Assembly: GCF_026283965.1 (NCBI RefSeq) | Contig: NZ_JAPDPD010000008.1 | Location: forward strand, 142,403 to 206,402 | Source: Dyella subtropica | GTDB lineage: Bacteria > Pseudomonadota > Gammaproteobacteria > Xanthomonadales > Rhodanobacteraceae | Direction of reading: 5' to 3' | Length of the DNA stretch: 64,000 bases | Part shown: positions 8,147 to 16,158 of the stretch, in pieces | Position numbering within the stretch: the first letter of the stretch is position 1 | Layout of the letters: each line of letters begins with the position of its first letter | Translations under genes and position numbers: made by a program | The notes under the pieces: model-generated | Told to the model about the DNA's origin: nothing | The model's input: only the letters and a program-made list of their open reading frames with translations | The model's database searches: none

Positions 8147-8722
8147 TCAGTCCAGCAGCCGCTTGCCGTAAGCGAAGTGATCTTTCCAATACGGGCCGTC
8201 GATGTCGTCCAGTCGCACCGTGCCGCCGCTGTTCGGGGCATGCACGAAACGCCCCTTGCCGACGTAGACGCCAACATGGCTGATGCCGCTGCGGCTACCG
8301 AAAAACACCAGATCGCCGCTAGCCAGTTCAGTCATCTGGCTCACCTTGCGGCCATCCATCGCGGACATCTCGCGCGAAGTGCGCGGCAACTGCAACCCGG
8401 CGGCCTGCCGATAGATGTAATCCACCAAACCGCTGCAATCGAAGCCGCCATCGGGCGTGTTGCCGCCCCAACGATAGGGCGTGCCGACCAGGGCAATGGC
8501 GCGAAACAGCACGTCGTTGGCTGTGCCGGTATTGGCTTCGGAGGGCGCGCGAGCAGGCAGATTCGCTAGCGACGAGTTGGAATTCTTATCGGTGGATGGC
8601 GGCCGGCGCGGCGCGCTGGAGCACGCTGCCAATAACAGGATGGCCAAGGCCAGGGCGGCGTGTCGCAGCGTGCGGGGCGATATCGGTCGCTGGGTGTGGG
8701 AGGCGGCGGAGCCCAATCGCAT
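8147..8722 (-). CDS. NlpC/P60-family cell-wall endopeptidase lipoprotein
   Basis: Predicted lipoprotein murein endopeptidase, 191 aa. A lipobox (LLLAAC) ends the signal peptide near residue 34; a Ser/Asn-rich linker follows, then an NlpC/P60 domain with the Cys nucleophile in GGFDCSGLVDYIY, the His in SGISHVGVYVG and the third polar residue His in RFVHAPNSG. Start 8722 is chosen for GAGG seven nt upstream. It resembles E. coli Spr/MepS and NlpC in size. No operon partner is evident. Confidence 0.9.
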   Translation of the reverse strand: MRLGSAASHTQRPISPRTLRHAALALAILLLAACSSAPRRPPSTDKNSNSSLANLPARAPSEANTGTANDVLFRAIALVGTPYRWGGNTPDGGFDCSGLVDYIYRQAAGLQLPRTSREMSAMDGRKVSQMTELASGDLVFFGSRSGISHVGVYVGKGRFVHAPNSGGTVRLDDIDGPYWKDHFAYGKRLLD

Positions 8723-8805
8723 GAGACAACCTCGGCACAAGTTGCGGCCGAGGTTATCAAATCAATGGGTTGGGGTGAAGTCTTCGCGTTGTGAGCGAGG
8801 TTGGG

Positions 8806-10179
8806 TCAGCGCTCCCGGATGGAGACCGTCTGTTCGCTCAGCATTTTGCCGTCGGCGTCCTTGGCGCGCATCCGATAGGAGCCGGGGAACAGAAACAGCG
8901 TGCTCTCGGTGTTGGACTGCAGAAAGGCGTAGCGATCGGCGGCCACGGCTTCGTAGGGTTCATGCAGATAGTAGGCTTCGACGACACAAGGCAGGGTATG
9001 GCCGCATAACGTGGTGTTGATCGGCAGCGGGAAGCGCTGGCCATGCAGGGAAAGCCAGTCGGGGCGCACGCCGGTGCTTGCCAACGACTTCACCGGCACG
9101 GCCTGACCATCCAGGGTGTACCAGCTCGGCTGCTGTTTGCCTTCATCGGTGGCATTTTTGTTCGATGGCAGGATCACGGTCACGTTGTAGCGCGCCGGAT
9201 CGGCACTCCAAATGACCGTCGCATCGTGCAGCGCGGCGTCCGCACTCCGCACCCGTTCGTCGCCACGATGGATCAGCACCACCGGCTCGGTTGGCTGAAA
9301 GGCGGCAATGATCTGGTCGTACGCGGACAATGGCAGGCGAGGGTTGGCCTCGCGGAACTGGGTTTGGTCGATGGAGAGCGGTTCGATTCCGCTCAGTGCC
9401 TGCAACTGGGCTGCCATCGGCAAAGCGTCGCCCAGGCGTCCTTTGGCTTTGTCGATATGCGCATAGCCGGCATGTACGAACAGCCGCGCTTCGGGGTGCC
9501 CGGCGAGTACGCGCTCGTAAAGGTTTTTGGCTTGTCCGCTTTCGCGCCCCTGCGCCGTGTCGCTGTCGGCGTCATAAGGCACCACAACGAAGCCGAGTTG
9601 GATGGCTTTGCGTACGATCTCGCCGAACAGGGGTTCGTGCACATACTCGCTGCCGCTGTTCCAGGTGGGATAGCCGCGTGCTGCCAGTCCGCTATCCCGA
9701 TCGCCCAGTGCCTCCAGCGCGATATGGGTAAAGCCGAGCGCACGCAGGCGCGGCAGCAGGGCCAGGGTGAGCTGCCGAGTATGCGCGTCGTGGTGGGCCT
9801 CGTTGACCATCACGATGCGCCGATCGGTGGCGAGTCGTGCAATCGCCTCTGCCGCACTCACCGCCTGCCACTCGCCCGGTTGGGGCACGAGGCCGGTATA
9901 GACCTTGCGACTGTCGATGGGAAACTCGGACAGCGCTTCGGCGTACATACCCAGTTCGTTCTCAGTGGTCGCCAGCAACTGCCTGGCTACCATCTGGTCA
10001 TCTGTGGGCAATTTGCGGATGGCTCCCGTTAGGTAGCGGTAGCGAGCGAGGTCGTCCGTCATCGGCTGGACGGTCTTGAACAGTTCTTGGACGGATGGAT
10101 CGACGCCGCGAGCGCGGCTCGCGGGAGCGAGCGAGAATACGGCCATGCAAAGGATCGTAGCGATGCGTCGTACGGTCAT
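8806..10179 (-). CDS. exported protein with NEAHH motif (ChaN/EreA-like?), downstream copy of a tandem pair
   Basis: Protein of 457 aa with a signal peptide (MTVRRIATILCMAVFSLAPA). It is a close paralogue of the next upstream gene (10236-11540): RYRYL..A, the block RRIVMVNEAHHDAHTR (from residue 121), GFTHIALEAL, SEYVHEPLFGEIVRKAIQLGF and FVHAGYAHIDKAKG are shared. The N/GE-x-H motif with a later His resembles the catalytic frame of ChaN (haem-binding) and EreA (erythromycin esterase) proteins, but the match is loose. The region after residue 300 differs most and ends in a beta-rich tail with a Cys pair (CGHTLPC). Function unknown; 84 bp from the NlpC gene. Confidence 0.75.
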   Translation of the reverse strand: MTVRRIATILCMAVFSLAPASRARGVDPSVQELFKTVQPMTDDLARYRYLTGAIRKLPTDDQMVARQLLATTENELGMYAEALSEFPIDSRKVYTGLVPQPGEWQAVSAAEAIARLATDRRIVMVNEAHHDAHTRQLTLALLPRLRALGFTHIALEALGDRDSGLAARGYPTWNSGSEYVHEPLFGEIVRKAIQLGFVVVPYDADSDTAQGRESGQAKNLYERVLAGHPEARLFVHAGYAHIDKAKGRLGDALPMAAQLQALSGIEPLSIDQTQFREANPRLPLSAYDQIIAAFQPTEPVVLIHRGDERVRSADAALHDATVIWSADPARYNVTVILPSNKNATDEGKQQPSWYTLDGQAVPVKSLASTGVRPDWLSLHGQRFPLPINTTLCGHTLPCVVEAYYLHEPYEAVAADRYAFLQSNTESTLFLFPGSYRMRAKDADGKMLSEQTVSIRER

Positions 10180-10235
10180 GGTTTGAAGCCCCCTGGGTGG
10201 CCTGAAGCTAACGCAAAAATGGCTCGGTAAGAAGC

Positions 10236-11540
10236 TCAGGGCCGCGGCACGTCGATGTTGCGTTGAGTCAACGTACGGCCATCGACATCCCATGCGCGCA
10301 ACCGGTAGCTGCCTGGATAGAGGTAGAGCGAGTTCATGCTCTCACCGTCCAGGAAGCCGTAGCGATCGGCCGGAATGGCGTCGCTGGATTCATGGGCATA
10401 GCGGGCTTCGATCACACAAGGAAGGTGGCTGTTGCAGAGTTCGGTGGTGATCAGGTGCGATTTACGGCGTCCATCCAGCGATAGCCAATGAGGGCGGCGC
10501 TGGTGGCCGGTGGGTGGCAGCAGTACATCGACATCGTGCCGGGTCGGATCGGAGCTCCATGCCGTGCCGTCCGCACGCCGGGTCAGCACCACCGGCCCTT
10601 GCGGCTGGTAGAGGGTGAGCAATTGCCGATAGCTATCGTTGCCCGCTGAGGAGCCGATGTCGCGCCATCGCGTCTGGTCGATCGTTAGCGGGTCGAAGCC
10701 GCTCAGGCGCTTCAGCAGCATGGCCATGGGCGGAATGGTGCCGCCCAAGTTGCCCGGCGCCTTGTCGATATGCGCATAGCCTGCGTGCACGAACAGGCGT
10801 GCATTGGGCTCGGCTTGGAACACTTTGCGATAAAGCTGTCGCGCCTGTCCGGCCTCGCGCTCGGCCAGGTCGCCGGCCTCAGATTCGTAGGGCACCACGA
10901 TGAAGCCGAGCTGGATCGCCTGGCGCACGATTTCGCCGTACAACGGCTCGTGCAGGTACTCGCTGCCGCTATCGGCAACGGGATAGCCGCGCTGCATCAG
11001 GGTGCCGTCGTGGTCGTTCAAGGCTTCCGCGGCGAAATGCGTAAAGCCTTCCGCGCGCAGACGCGGCAGCAGGGCGAGGGTGAGGGCGCGCGTATGGGCG
11101 TCGTGGTGCGCTTCGTTGACCATCACGATGCGGCGGTCGGCGGCCAGTTTCGTGATCACCTCGACGGCATCGCTGGCCTGCCATTCGGCCGGCTGGGGAA
11201 GTTCGGCGTTGAACTGAATGCGATTGTCGAAGGGGAAGTCGCGCACGGCTTCGTCGTATAGCCCCAGCTCGTCCTCGACGGCGGCGAGCAATTGCTGCAG
11301 GGCGATGCGTTCCTCCAGCGGCAACCGCGGGAGCGCATCGGACAGGTAGCGATAGCGCTGCAGATCATTCTTCAGCGGCTGCAACTCGCGAAACAGATCG
11401 TGTGAGGGCGGTTGCGCGGAGGAGGCGTTGGCCTGCGTCGCGCTGGTTGCCATCGATGAGGATGAAGGCAACGCAAGGGAAAGCAGCATCCCGCCGATGG
11501 CCAGAATGCGGGTATGCAGACGCGATACGGCAATGTCCAT
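10236..11540 (-). CDS. exported protein with NEAHH motif (ChaN/EreA-like?), upstream copy of a tandem pair
   Basis: Protein of 434 aa with an N-terminal signal or anchor segment (about 10-30). The conserved core has NEAHH at 142-146, a following THFAAEAL strand, SEYLHEPLYGEIVRQAIQLGF and HAGYAHIDK at 252-260. The C-terminal 80 residues carry a Cys pair (CNSHLPC) and a SLYLYPGSYRLRAWDVDG segment shared with the downstream copy. Both genes face the same way, 56 bp apart, so they are probably co-transcribed products of a tandem duplication. The Glu-His motif recalls the ChaN/EreA superfamily, hence perhaps a hydrolase or haem/metal-binding protein; this is tentative. Confidence 0.75.
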   Translation of the reverse strand: MDIAVSRLHTRILAIGGMLLSLALPSSSSMATSATQANASSAQPPSHDLFRELQPLKNDLQRYRYLSDALPRLPLEERIALQQLLAAVEDELGLYDEAVRDFPFDNRIQFNAELPQPAEWQASDAVEVITKLAADRRIVMVNEAHHDAHTRALTLALLPRLRAEGFTHFAAEALNDHDGTLMQRGYPVADSGSEYLHEPLYGEIVRQAIQLGFIVVPYESEAGDLAEREAGQARQLYRKVFQAEPNARLFVHAGYAHIDKAPGNLGGTIPPMAMLLKRLSGFDPLTIDQTRWRDIGSSAGNDSYRQLLTLYQPQGPVVLTRRADGTAWSSDPTRHDVDVLLPPTGHQRRPHWLSLDGRRKSHLITTELCNSHLPCVIEARYAHESSDAIPADRYGFLDGESMNSLYLYPGSYRLRAWDVDGRTLTQRNIDVPRP

Positions 11541-11581
11541 GGCTCAGTACCCCCGGGGATAGGGTTGGGCTGCTGCGCCGC

Positions 11582-11587
11582 TACAAT
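11582..11587 (+). promoter_or_regulatory. candidate -10 element for a leaderless oxidoreductase mRNA
   Basis: TACAAT lies with six bases between it and the ATG at 11594, so transcription would begin at or beside the A of the start codon. No ribosome-binding site precedes the ATG. No good -35 hexamer is seen at the usual distance. Confidence 0.35.
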
Positions 11588-11593
11588 AGCCGA

Positions 11594-12853
11594 ATGGATG
11601 CTTCGCGCAGTGATGTACTCGTTCTTGGCGGTGGCGTCATCGGCCTCGCCTGTGCCTATTACTTGCTGAAGTCTGGCGCTACCGTGCGTGTGCTGGAGCA
11701 GGGTACGCCGGGTTGCGGCAGTTCGCACGGCAATTGCGGCACGATCACCCCCAGCCATGCCGCGCCGTTGGCTATGCCGGGCATGCTGGGCCTGGCCCTG
11801 CGCTCGATGTTTCGTGCCGATGCGCCGCTCTACCTCAACCCACGCCCCGACCTGCAGCGCTTGCGCTGGCTGCTGGGGTTCGCGCGACGCTGCAACTGGC
11901 GCGACTTTGAACACGCCGCCGTGGCGCGCTCGGCGATCCTGCAGCGCTCGCGCGGTTTGCTGGAGTCACTGATCAAGGGCGACGGACTGGATTGCGAATT
12001 CGTGAATCCGGGTGAGTTGTATGTCTACCGCACCCAGGCCCAATTGGCGGCGGACGAACGTCACCACGCGGCGCTGCTCGACCGTCTTGGCGTCGAGGTG
12101 CGGCGCATGCGTGGCGACGAGGTGGAAGCGGCCGAGCCCGCGCTCAAGCCGGGCGTGACGGGTGGTCTGCTCCACCCGGGCGACGCCCAGTTGCGCCCGG
12201 ACCGCTACGCCGCCGAACTGGCACGCCGCGTGCGCGAGCTGGGCGGCGTGATCGAATGCGGTGCGCGCATCGACCAGTTCGGCATGCAGGACAGCCGTGT
12301 GTCTCATGTGCGTACCACGCGTGGGGTTTTTCACGGTGATCGTGTCGTGATGGCGCTGGGGGCGTGGTCGCCACTGCTTGGTCGCGAGCTTGGGCTGCGC
12401 TTGCCGATGCAGCCCGGCAAGGGTTATTCGCTCACCTACACCCGGCCCACGCGCGTGCCGCGGTATGCATTGGTGCTGCGCGAGGCGGCGGTTTGCGTCA
12501 CCACCTGGGGCAGCGGCTATCGATTGGGTAGCACGATGGAGTTCTCCGGCTATGCCGAGGGTCTCAATCGCACTCGCCTGGAAGCCTTGCGCCGGGGGGC
12601 AGCCGCGGCCTTGCATGAACCCGAAGGACCGGAGTTGTTGGAGGAATGGTGGGGATGGCGGCCGATGAGCGTGGATGAAGTGCCGATCATCGGTCCTAGC
12701 AAGCGCTGGTCGAACCTGTTGCTGGCCACGGGTCACGGCATGCTCGGCGTGAGCATGTCCGCCGCTACCGGCGAATTGATTGCTGCACTGGCGGGAGGGC
12801 GCACTCCGGTCATTAATCCAGTGCCTTATGCACCGGCGCGATTCGGTCTCTGA
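11594..12853 (+). CDS. FAD-dependent D-amino-acid dehydrogenase-like oxidoreductase
   Basis: DadA/DAO-family flavoprotein, 419 aa. The FAD-binding dinucleotide fold is at the N-terminus (VLVLGGGVIGLACAYYL, residues 7-23), with the SSHGNCGTITPSH segment after it, and the C-terminal family signature GWRPMSVDEVPIIGP plus LLATGHGMLGVSMSAATGE. It would oxidise D-amino acids or related amines (for example hydroxyproline isomers) and pass electrons to the respiratory chain. No ribosome-binding site precedes the ATG, and a TACAAT places transcription start at the ATG. Exact substrate unknown; 67 bp upstream of glutathione reductase. Confidence 0.85.
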   Translation: MDASRSDVLVLGGGVIGLACAYYLLKSGATVRVLEQGTPGCGSSHGNCGTITPSHAAPLAMPGMLGLALRSMFRADAPLYLNPRPDLQRLRWLLGFARRCNWRDFEHAAVARSAILQRSRGLLESLIKGDGLDCEFVNPGELYVYRTQAQLAADERHHAALLDRLGVEVRRMRGDEVEAAEPALKPGVTGGLLHPGDAQLRPDRYAAELARRVRELGGVIECGARIDQFGMQDSRVSHVRTTRGVFHGDRVVMALGAWSPLLGRELGLRLPMQPGKGYSLTYTRPTRVPRYALVLREAAVCVTTWGSGYRLGSTMEFSGYAEGLNRTRLEALRRGAAAALHEPEGPELLEEWWGWRPMSVDEVPIIGPSKRWSNLLLATGHGMLGVSMSAATGELIAALAGGRTPVINPVPYAPARFGL

Positions 12854-12920
12854 CCGCGTGTGTTGACACCCACTTAAAGCCGCGGCCGTTAGCGTGGCCG
12901 CTTACGGAGAATCAAGGCGA

Positions 12921-14267
12921 ATGGCTGATACCTACGATCTGATCGTGCTTGGAGCGGGCTCGGGCGGTCTTGCCACGTCCTTCCGCGCGGCACGGCACGG
13001 CGCGCGCGTGGCACTGCTCGACCCGGGTGCACTGGGAGGTACTTGCGTCAATGTCGGTTGCGTGCCGAAGAAGGCGTTGTGGTTCGCCGCGCAACTTGCC
13101 CAGGGGCAGGTGCTGGCCGAGGCCTACGGTTTTGCGGGCGTGCAGGGGCCACTGGACTGGGAGCATTTCCGCCAGCGCCGGCTCAGTTATATCGATGGCA
13201 TCAAGCAGCGCTACGAGAGCCGTCTGGCCGAAGCGGGTGTGCAGTTGCTGCGCGAGGCGGGCCGCTTTGTCTCGGCTGACACCATTGCCACCACCAGTGG
13301 TGCCGAGTTGCGTGCGCCGCAGATCGTAATCGCCACGGGTGCGCGCCCCCAGCGGCTTGACGTGCCTGGCTTCGAGTTAGGTCTGGTATCCGACGACATC
13401 TTCACCTTGCGCGAATTGCCGCGTCGCATCGCCGTGGTGGGGGCGGGTTACATCGCCGTCGAGTTCGCCGGCTTGCTGCGTGCGCTGGGTAGCGAGGTCA
13501 CGCTTCATGTACGTCAGCACTTGCTCAGGCAGTTCGATGCCGAACTGGTGGGCGCACTCGGGCAGCACATGGTTGAGCAGGGCATTCGGCTGGCGCATCA
13601 GGCACGCATCCGCGCGGCACGGCGTGTAGAGGATGCCGTGGTGCTGGAGGATGAAGAGCGCGGCGACTGCGGCCCCTATGACGCCGTGTTGTGGGCGCTG
13701 GGCCGCGTACCGAATACCGAACGCCTGGACCTCGATGCAGCGGGTGTGCAGGTTGACGCACAGGGCCATGTACTGGTCGATGCCTGGCAGAACACCAACG
13801 TGTCTGGCATTGCCGCACTGGGCGATGTGGCGGGGCGTCGTGCGCTGACGCCGGTGGCGGTGGCGGCGGGTCGGCGCCTGGCTGATCGCTGGTTCGGCGG
13901 CGAGGAGGATGCGCGGCTGGACTACGACAACATCCCCAGCGTCGTCTTCTCCGAGCCACCCCTCGCGGCTGTCGGCCTCAGCGAGGTGCAAGCGCGCGAA
14001 CAGTATGGCGACCAGGTGCAGATCCATCACAGCCGCTTCACCCCGATGCAATGGGCGCTCGCCGGACACAAGGGACAAAGCGCCATGAAGCTGGTCTGCG
14101 TCGGCGAGGAACAGCGTGTGGTCGGCATCCACGCACTCGGGCCGGGTGCGGACGAGATGCTGCAGGGTTTTGCCGTGGCGCTGAAGATGGGGCTGCGCAA
14201 GCGCGATCTCGATGCCACCGTCGCCATCCACCCCAGCTCCGCCGAAGAGCTGGTGTTGATGTCCTGA
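12921..14267 (+). CDS. gorA: glutathione-disulfide reductase
   Basis: FAD- and NADPH-dependent glutathione reductase, 448 aa. Visible parts are the FAD fold (LIVLGAGSGGLATSFRAA), redox disulfide CVNVGCVPKK near residue 42, NAD(P)-binding fold (IAVVGAGYIAVEFAGLL) followed by Arg-containing NADPH specificity region, the GALGDV-like FAD site (IAALGDVAG), and the C-terminal active-site HPSSAEE with the catalytic His-Glu pair. Start 12921 has AAGGCG close upstream. It keeps glutathione reduced in the cytoplasm and complements the Ohr and glutathione-transferase genes nearby. Confidence 0.93.
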   Translation: MADTYDLIVLGAGSGGLATSFRAARHGARVALLDPGALGGTCVNVGCVPKKALWFAAQLAQGQVLAEAYGFAGVQGPLDWEHFRQRRLSYIDGIKQRYESRLAEAGVQLLREAGRFVSADTIATTSGAELRAPQIVIATGARPQRLDVPGFELGLVSDDIFTLRELPRRIAVVGAGYIAVEFAGLLRALGSEVTLHVRQHLLRQFDAELVGALGQHMVEQGIRLAHQARIRAARRVEDAVVLEDEERGDCGPYDAVLWALGRVPNTERLDLDAAGVQVDAQGHVLVDAWQNTNVSGIAALGDVAGRRALTPVAVAAGRRLADRWFGGEEDARLDYDNIPSVVFSEPPLAAVGLSEVQAREQYGDQVQIHHSRFTPMQWALAGHKGQSAMKLVCVGEEQRVVGIHALGPGADEMLQGFAVALKMGLRKRDLDATVAIHPSSAEELVLMS

Positions 14268-14559
14268 GCGCTGGCCGCAACTCGCTGAACTGGGCGGATG
14301 GAGACTTTCTCCCTGCGAACCGCCGTGTCTGGAGGACGCGGAGCTGGATGCGGCGGAAGTTCAATGGCGAGTAAACGCATTCTGGAAGCCGTCCCACCAA
14401 ACCTTGTCGCATGAAATTGCGAGGCTGCGGCAGGCGTATGGGCGCGTCTGGGGGCTGGCACAGCTGACTTACAGGGGAGATAGCCTTGCCTACGATGACG
14501 CCAAGGCCACACATTTGCAGGCGTTGCTTGCCCAAGGTCTGCAACGCCGTCTCGACTGA
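14260..14559 (+). pseudogene. open frame without a start codon, possible gene remnant
   Basis: In the 480 bp between gorA and the next gene, one frame stays open for 99 codons to a TGA at 14557 but has no ATG or GTG; only one internal TTG could start it. The translation looks protein-like (RLRQAYGRVWGLAQLTYRG, and HLQALLAQGLQRRLD at the end), with low bias toward Ala/Arg repeats. It may be the C-terminal remnant of a decayed gene, or a gene using a rare start. It is not in frame with gorA. No family recognised. Confidence 0.35.
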
Positions 14560-14748
14560 TCGTAAATAATTGCGTTGCGTATTTATCGCTTGGGAAAGTC
14601 AATAAGCGGGCTGCGACAACGTGACGGAAATGCCTGAAATAATTCAGTTCCGATCCGCCGTAAAACATGCCATGTTGTCGCCGCCGCGCCACCCGCGTCG
14701 CCGGGTTCCGGCCGGGTCCGCGGCCCCTATCGTTCGAGGCTCATCATC

Positions 14749-14973
14749 ATGCGTAAACTTGCGATCGCTTCCCTGCTCGTTGCTGGCGTGGCTCTTTCCG
14801 GCTCTGTGTTTGCCCAGGACGCTGCGGCGGCTCCGCAGGCAGCTGCACCGCAGGCGGCAGCTCCGGCCGCCAAGTCGGCGCCTCACCATGCGAAGAGCCA
14901 TCACAAGAGCAGCCATGGCCACAAGGGTCACAAGGGTTCGGCCAAGGACACCACGCCGGCCACTGCTCAGTAA
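14749..14973 (+). CDS. small exported Ala/His/Lys-rich protein
   Basis: Protein of 74 aa with a signal peptide (MRKLAIASLLVAGVALSGSV, cleavage after VFA) and a 50-residue mature part made of Ala-Pro-Gln repeats followed by a His/Lys/Gly/Ser-rich stretch (HHAKSHHKSSHGHKGHKG). The composition is like acid-shock protein Asr and other small periplasmic basic proteins; the histidines could bind metal. It has its own terminator and stands alone. Role unknown. Confidence 0.7.
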   Translation: MRKLAIASLLVAGVALSGSVFAQDAAAAPQAAAPQAAAPAAKSAPHHAKSHHKSSHGHKGHKGSAKDTTPATAQ

Positions 14974-15000
14974 TCGAGCGCAGTTAGCCTGCTGTCGAAG

Positions 15001-15032
15001 GCCCCGGGGCGACCTCGCCACCGGGGCTTTTT
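15001..15032 (+). terminator. intrinsic terminator
   Basis: GCCCCGG pairs with CCGGGGC across a loop that itself folds (GGCGA/TCGCC), then five T. It lies between convergent genes, after the small Ala/His/Lys protein. Confidence 0.8.
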
Positions 15033-15054
15033 CATGTGCCGCGGATAACGGTTG

Positions 15055-15483
15055 TCAGTCCGTCGTTGCCGGAAGGGCAGCAACGCATTTGAGTTCGATG
15101 GCGATGGGTGTGGGCAGTGCCGTGATGCCCACCGTGGTGCGACAGGCATCGACGCCCGTGAAGCATTCGGCGTAGAGACGGTTGTATGCGCTGAAGTCGC
15201 GAGCCATGTCGGTGAGGTAGACGGTGACGTCGACCAGATCCTCCCAGTGCGCACCGCTTGCCTCGAGTACGGCACGCACATTGGCAAATACCTGGCGGCA
15301 CTGCGCTTCGATGTCGTAACCCATCAGCTTTCCCTCGGCATCGTAGACATTGCCCGGGATCGCGTTGCTGCCGGGTGTGCGCGGGCCGACACCCGACAGG
15401 AACAACAGATGGCCCACACGGCGCGCGTGCGGATACGCGCCGACGGGTGCGGGTGCCGTGTCAGTGCGCACCGCATCGCTCAT
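15055..15483 (-). CDS. RidA-family protein, probable 2-aminomuconate deaminase
   Basis: RidA/YjgF-family protein, 142 aa, cytoplasmic trimer expected. Family features include GPRTPGSNAIPG, DVTVYLTDMARDFSAYNRLYAECF and a conserved Arg in ACRTTVGI that binds a carboxylate. Its ATG overlaps the stop of the upstream carbonic anhydrase (ATGA). Because it is the last gene of an operon with an aminomuconate-semialdehyde-type dehydrogenase, it is best read as the RidA-type 2-aminomuconate deaminase of tryptophan degradation, though a general enamine deaminase role is possible. Confidence 0.85.
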   Translation of the reverse strand: MSDAVRTDTAPAPVGAYPHARRVGHLLFLSGVGPRTPGSNAIPGNVYDAEGKLMGYDIEAQCRQVFANVRAVLEASGAHWEDLVDVTVYLTDMARDFSAYNRLYAECFTGVDACRTTVGITALPTPIAIELKCVAALPATTD

Positions 15484-16148
15484 CGTGATGGCTCCTGCAA
15501 GGACACCAGCCGCTGCAATGCTTGCTCGTAGGCAGGGCGCAGTTCCGCGCGCGAGCTGACGTGCAAGTTCAAGTCGTTTATATGGCCGTCGAACAAGCTG
15601 TAGCACCAGGCGTGCACGGACAGTTTCTGGCCGCGCTCCCACGCGTCCATCACGATCGTGGTGTGGCAGACGTTGACCACCTGCTCGATCGCATTGAGTT
15701 CGCACAGGCGGCTGTTGCGCAGATGCATCAGGTCCAGCGAGGCGAGCATGCCGGTGTGTTTCTGCGCGACGTCGCCGACATGGCGCAGCCAGTTGTCGAC
15801 CAGGCCCAGGCGACGGTCATCCAGCACTGCCTGCACGCCACCGCAACCGTAGTGACCGACGACCAGGATGTGTTCCACCTTGAGTACGTCGACGGCGAAT
15901 TGGATGGTGCTGAGACAATTGAGGTCGGTATGCGACACCACGTTGGCGACATTGCGCTGGACGAAGATGTCGCCCGGCGGCAGGTCGACGATCTGCGTGG
16001 CCGGCACGCGGGAGTCGGAGCAGCCGATCCATAGATACCTGGGGGCCTGTTGCTGGGCGAGGCGTTCGAAGAAGCGCGGGTCCTCCGCGCGGACGGCCGC
16101 CGACCAGCGGCGATTGCCGTCGAGCAGATCTTGCAATGGGCTTTTCAA
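15480..16148 (-). CDS. beta-carbonic anhydrase embedded in the aldehyde dehydrogenase operon
   Basis: Beta-class carbonic anhydrase, 222 aa. Zinc ligands and dyad lie in WIGCSDSRVPA and GHYGCGGV, and the QRNVANVV segment is typical. No ATG lies near the family start (SPLQDLLDGNRRW); the best start is TTG at 16148, 10 bp after the stop of the aldehyde dehydrogenase, with GAGAG upstream. Its stop overlaps the RidA ATG, so translation of the two is coupled. The operon presumably handles a decarboxylating catabolic pathway, so CO2 removal is one possible reason for its place. Confidence 0.88.
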   Translation of the reverse strand: MKSPLQDLLDGNRRWSAAVRAEDPRFFERLAQQQAPRYLWIGCSDSRVPATQIVDLPPGDIFVQRNVANVVSHTDLNCLSTIQFAVDVLKVEHILVVGHYGCGGVQAVLDDRRLGLVDNWLRHVGDVAQKHTGMLASLDLMHLRNSRLCELNAIEQVVNVCHTTIVMDAWERGQKLSVHAWCYSLFDGHINDLNLHVSSRAELRPAYEQALQRLVSLQEPSR

Positions 16149-16158
16149 AAGGATGCTC

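Noticed and set aside
9043..10032. 329-codon plus-strand frame over the tandem-pair gene
   Set aside because: Antisense of a signal-peptide-bearing gene with a paralogue next to it; the shadow recurs in weaker form over the other copy.
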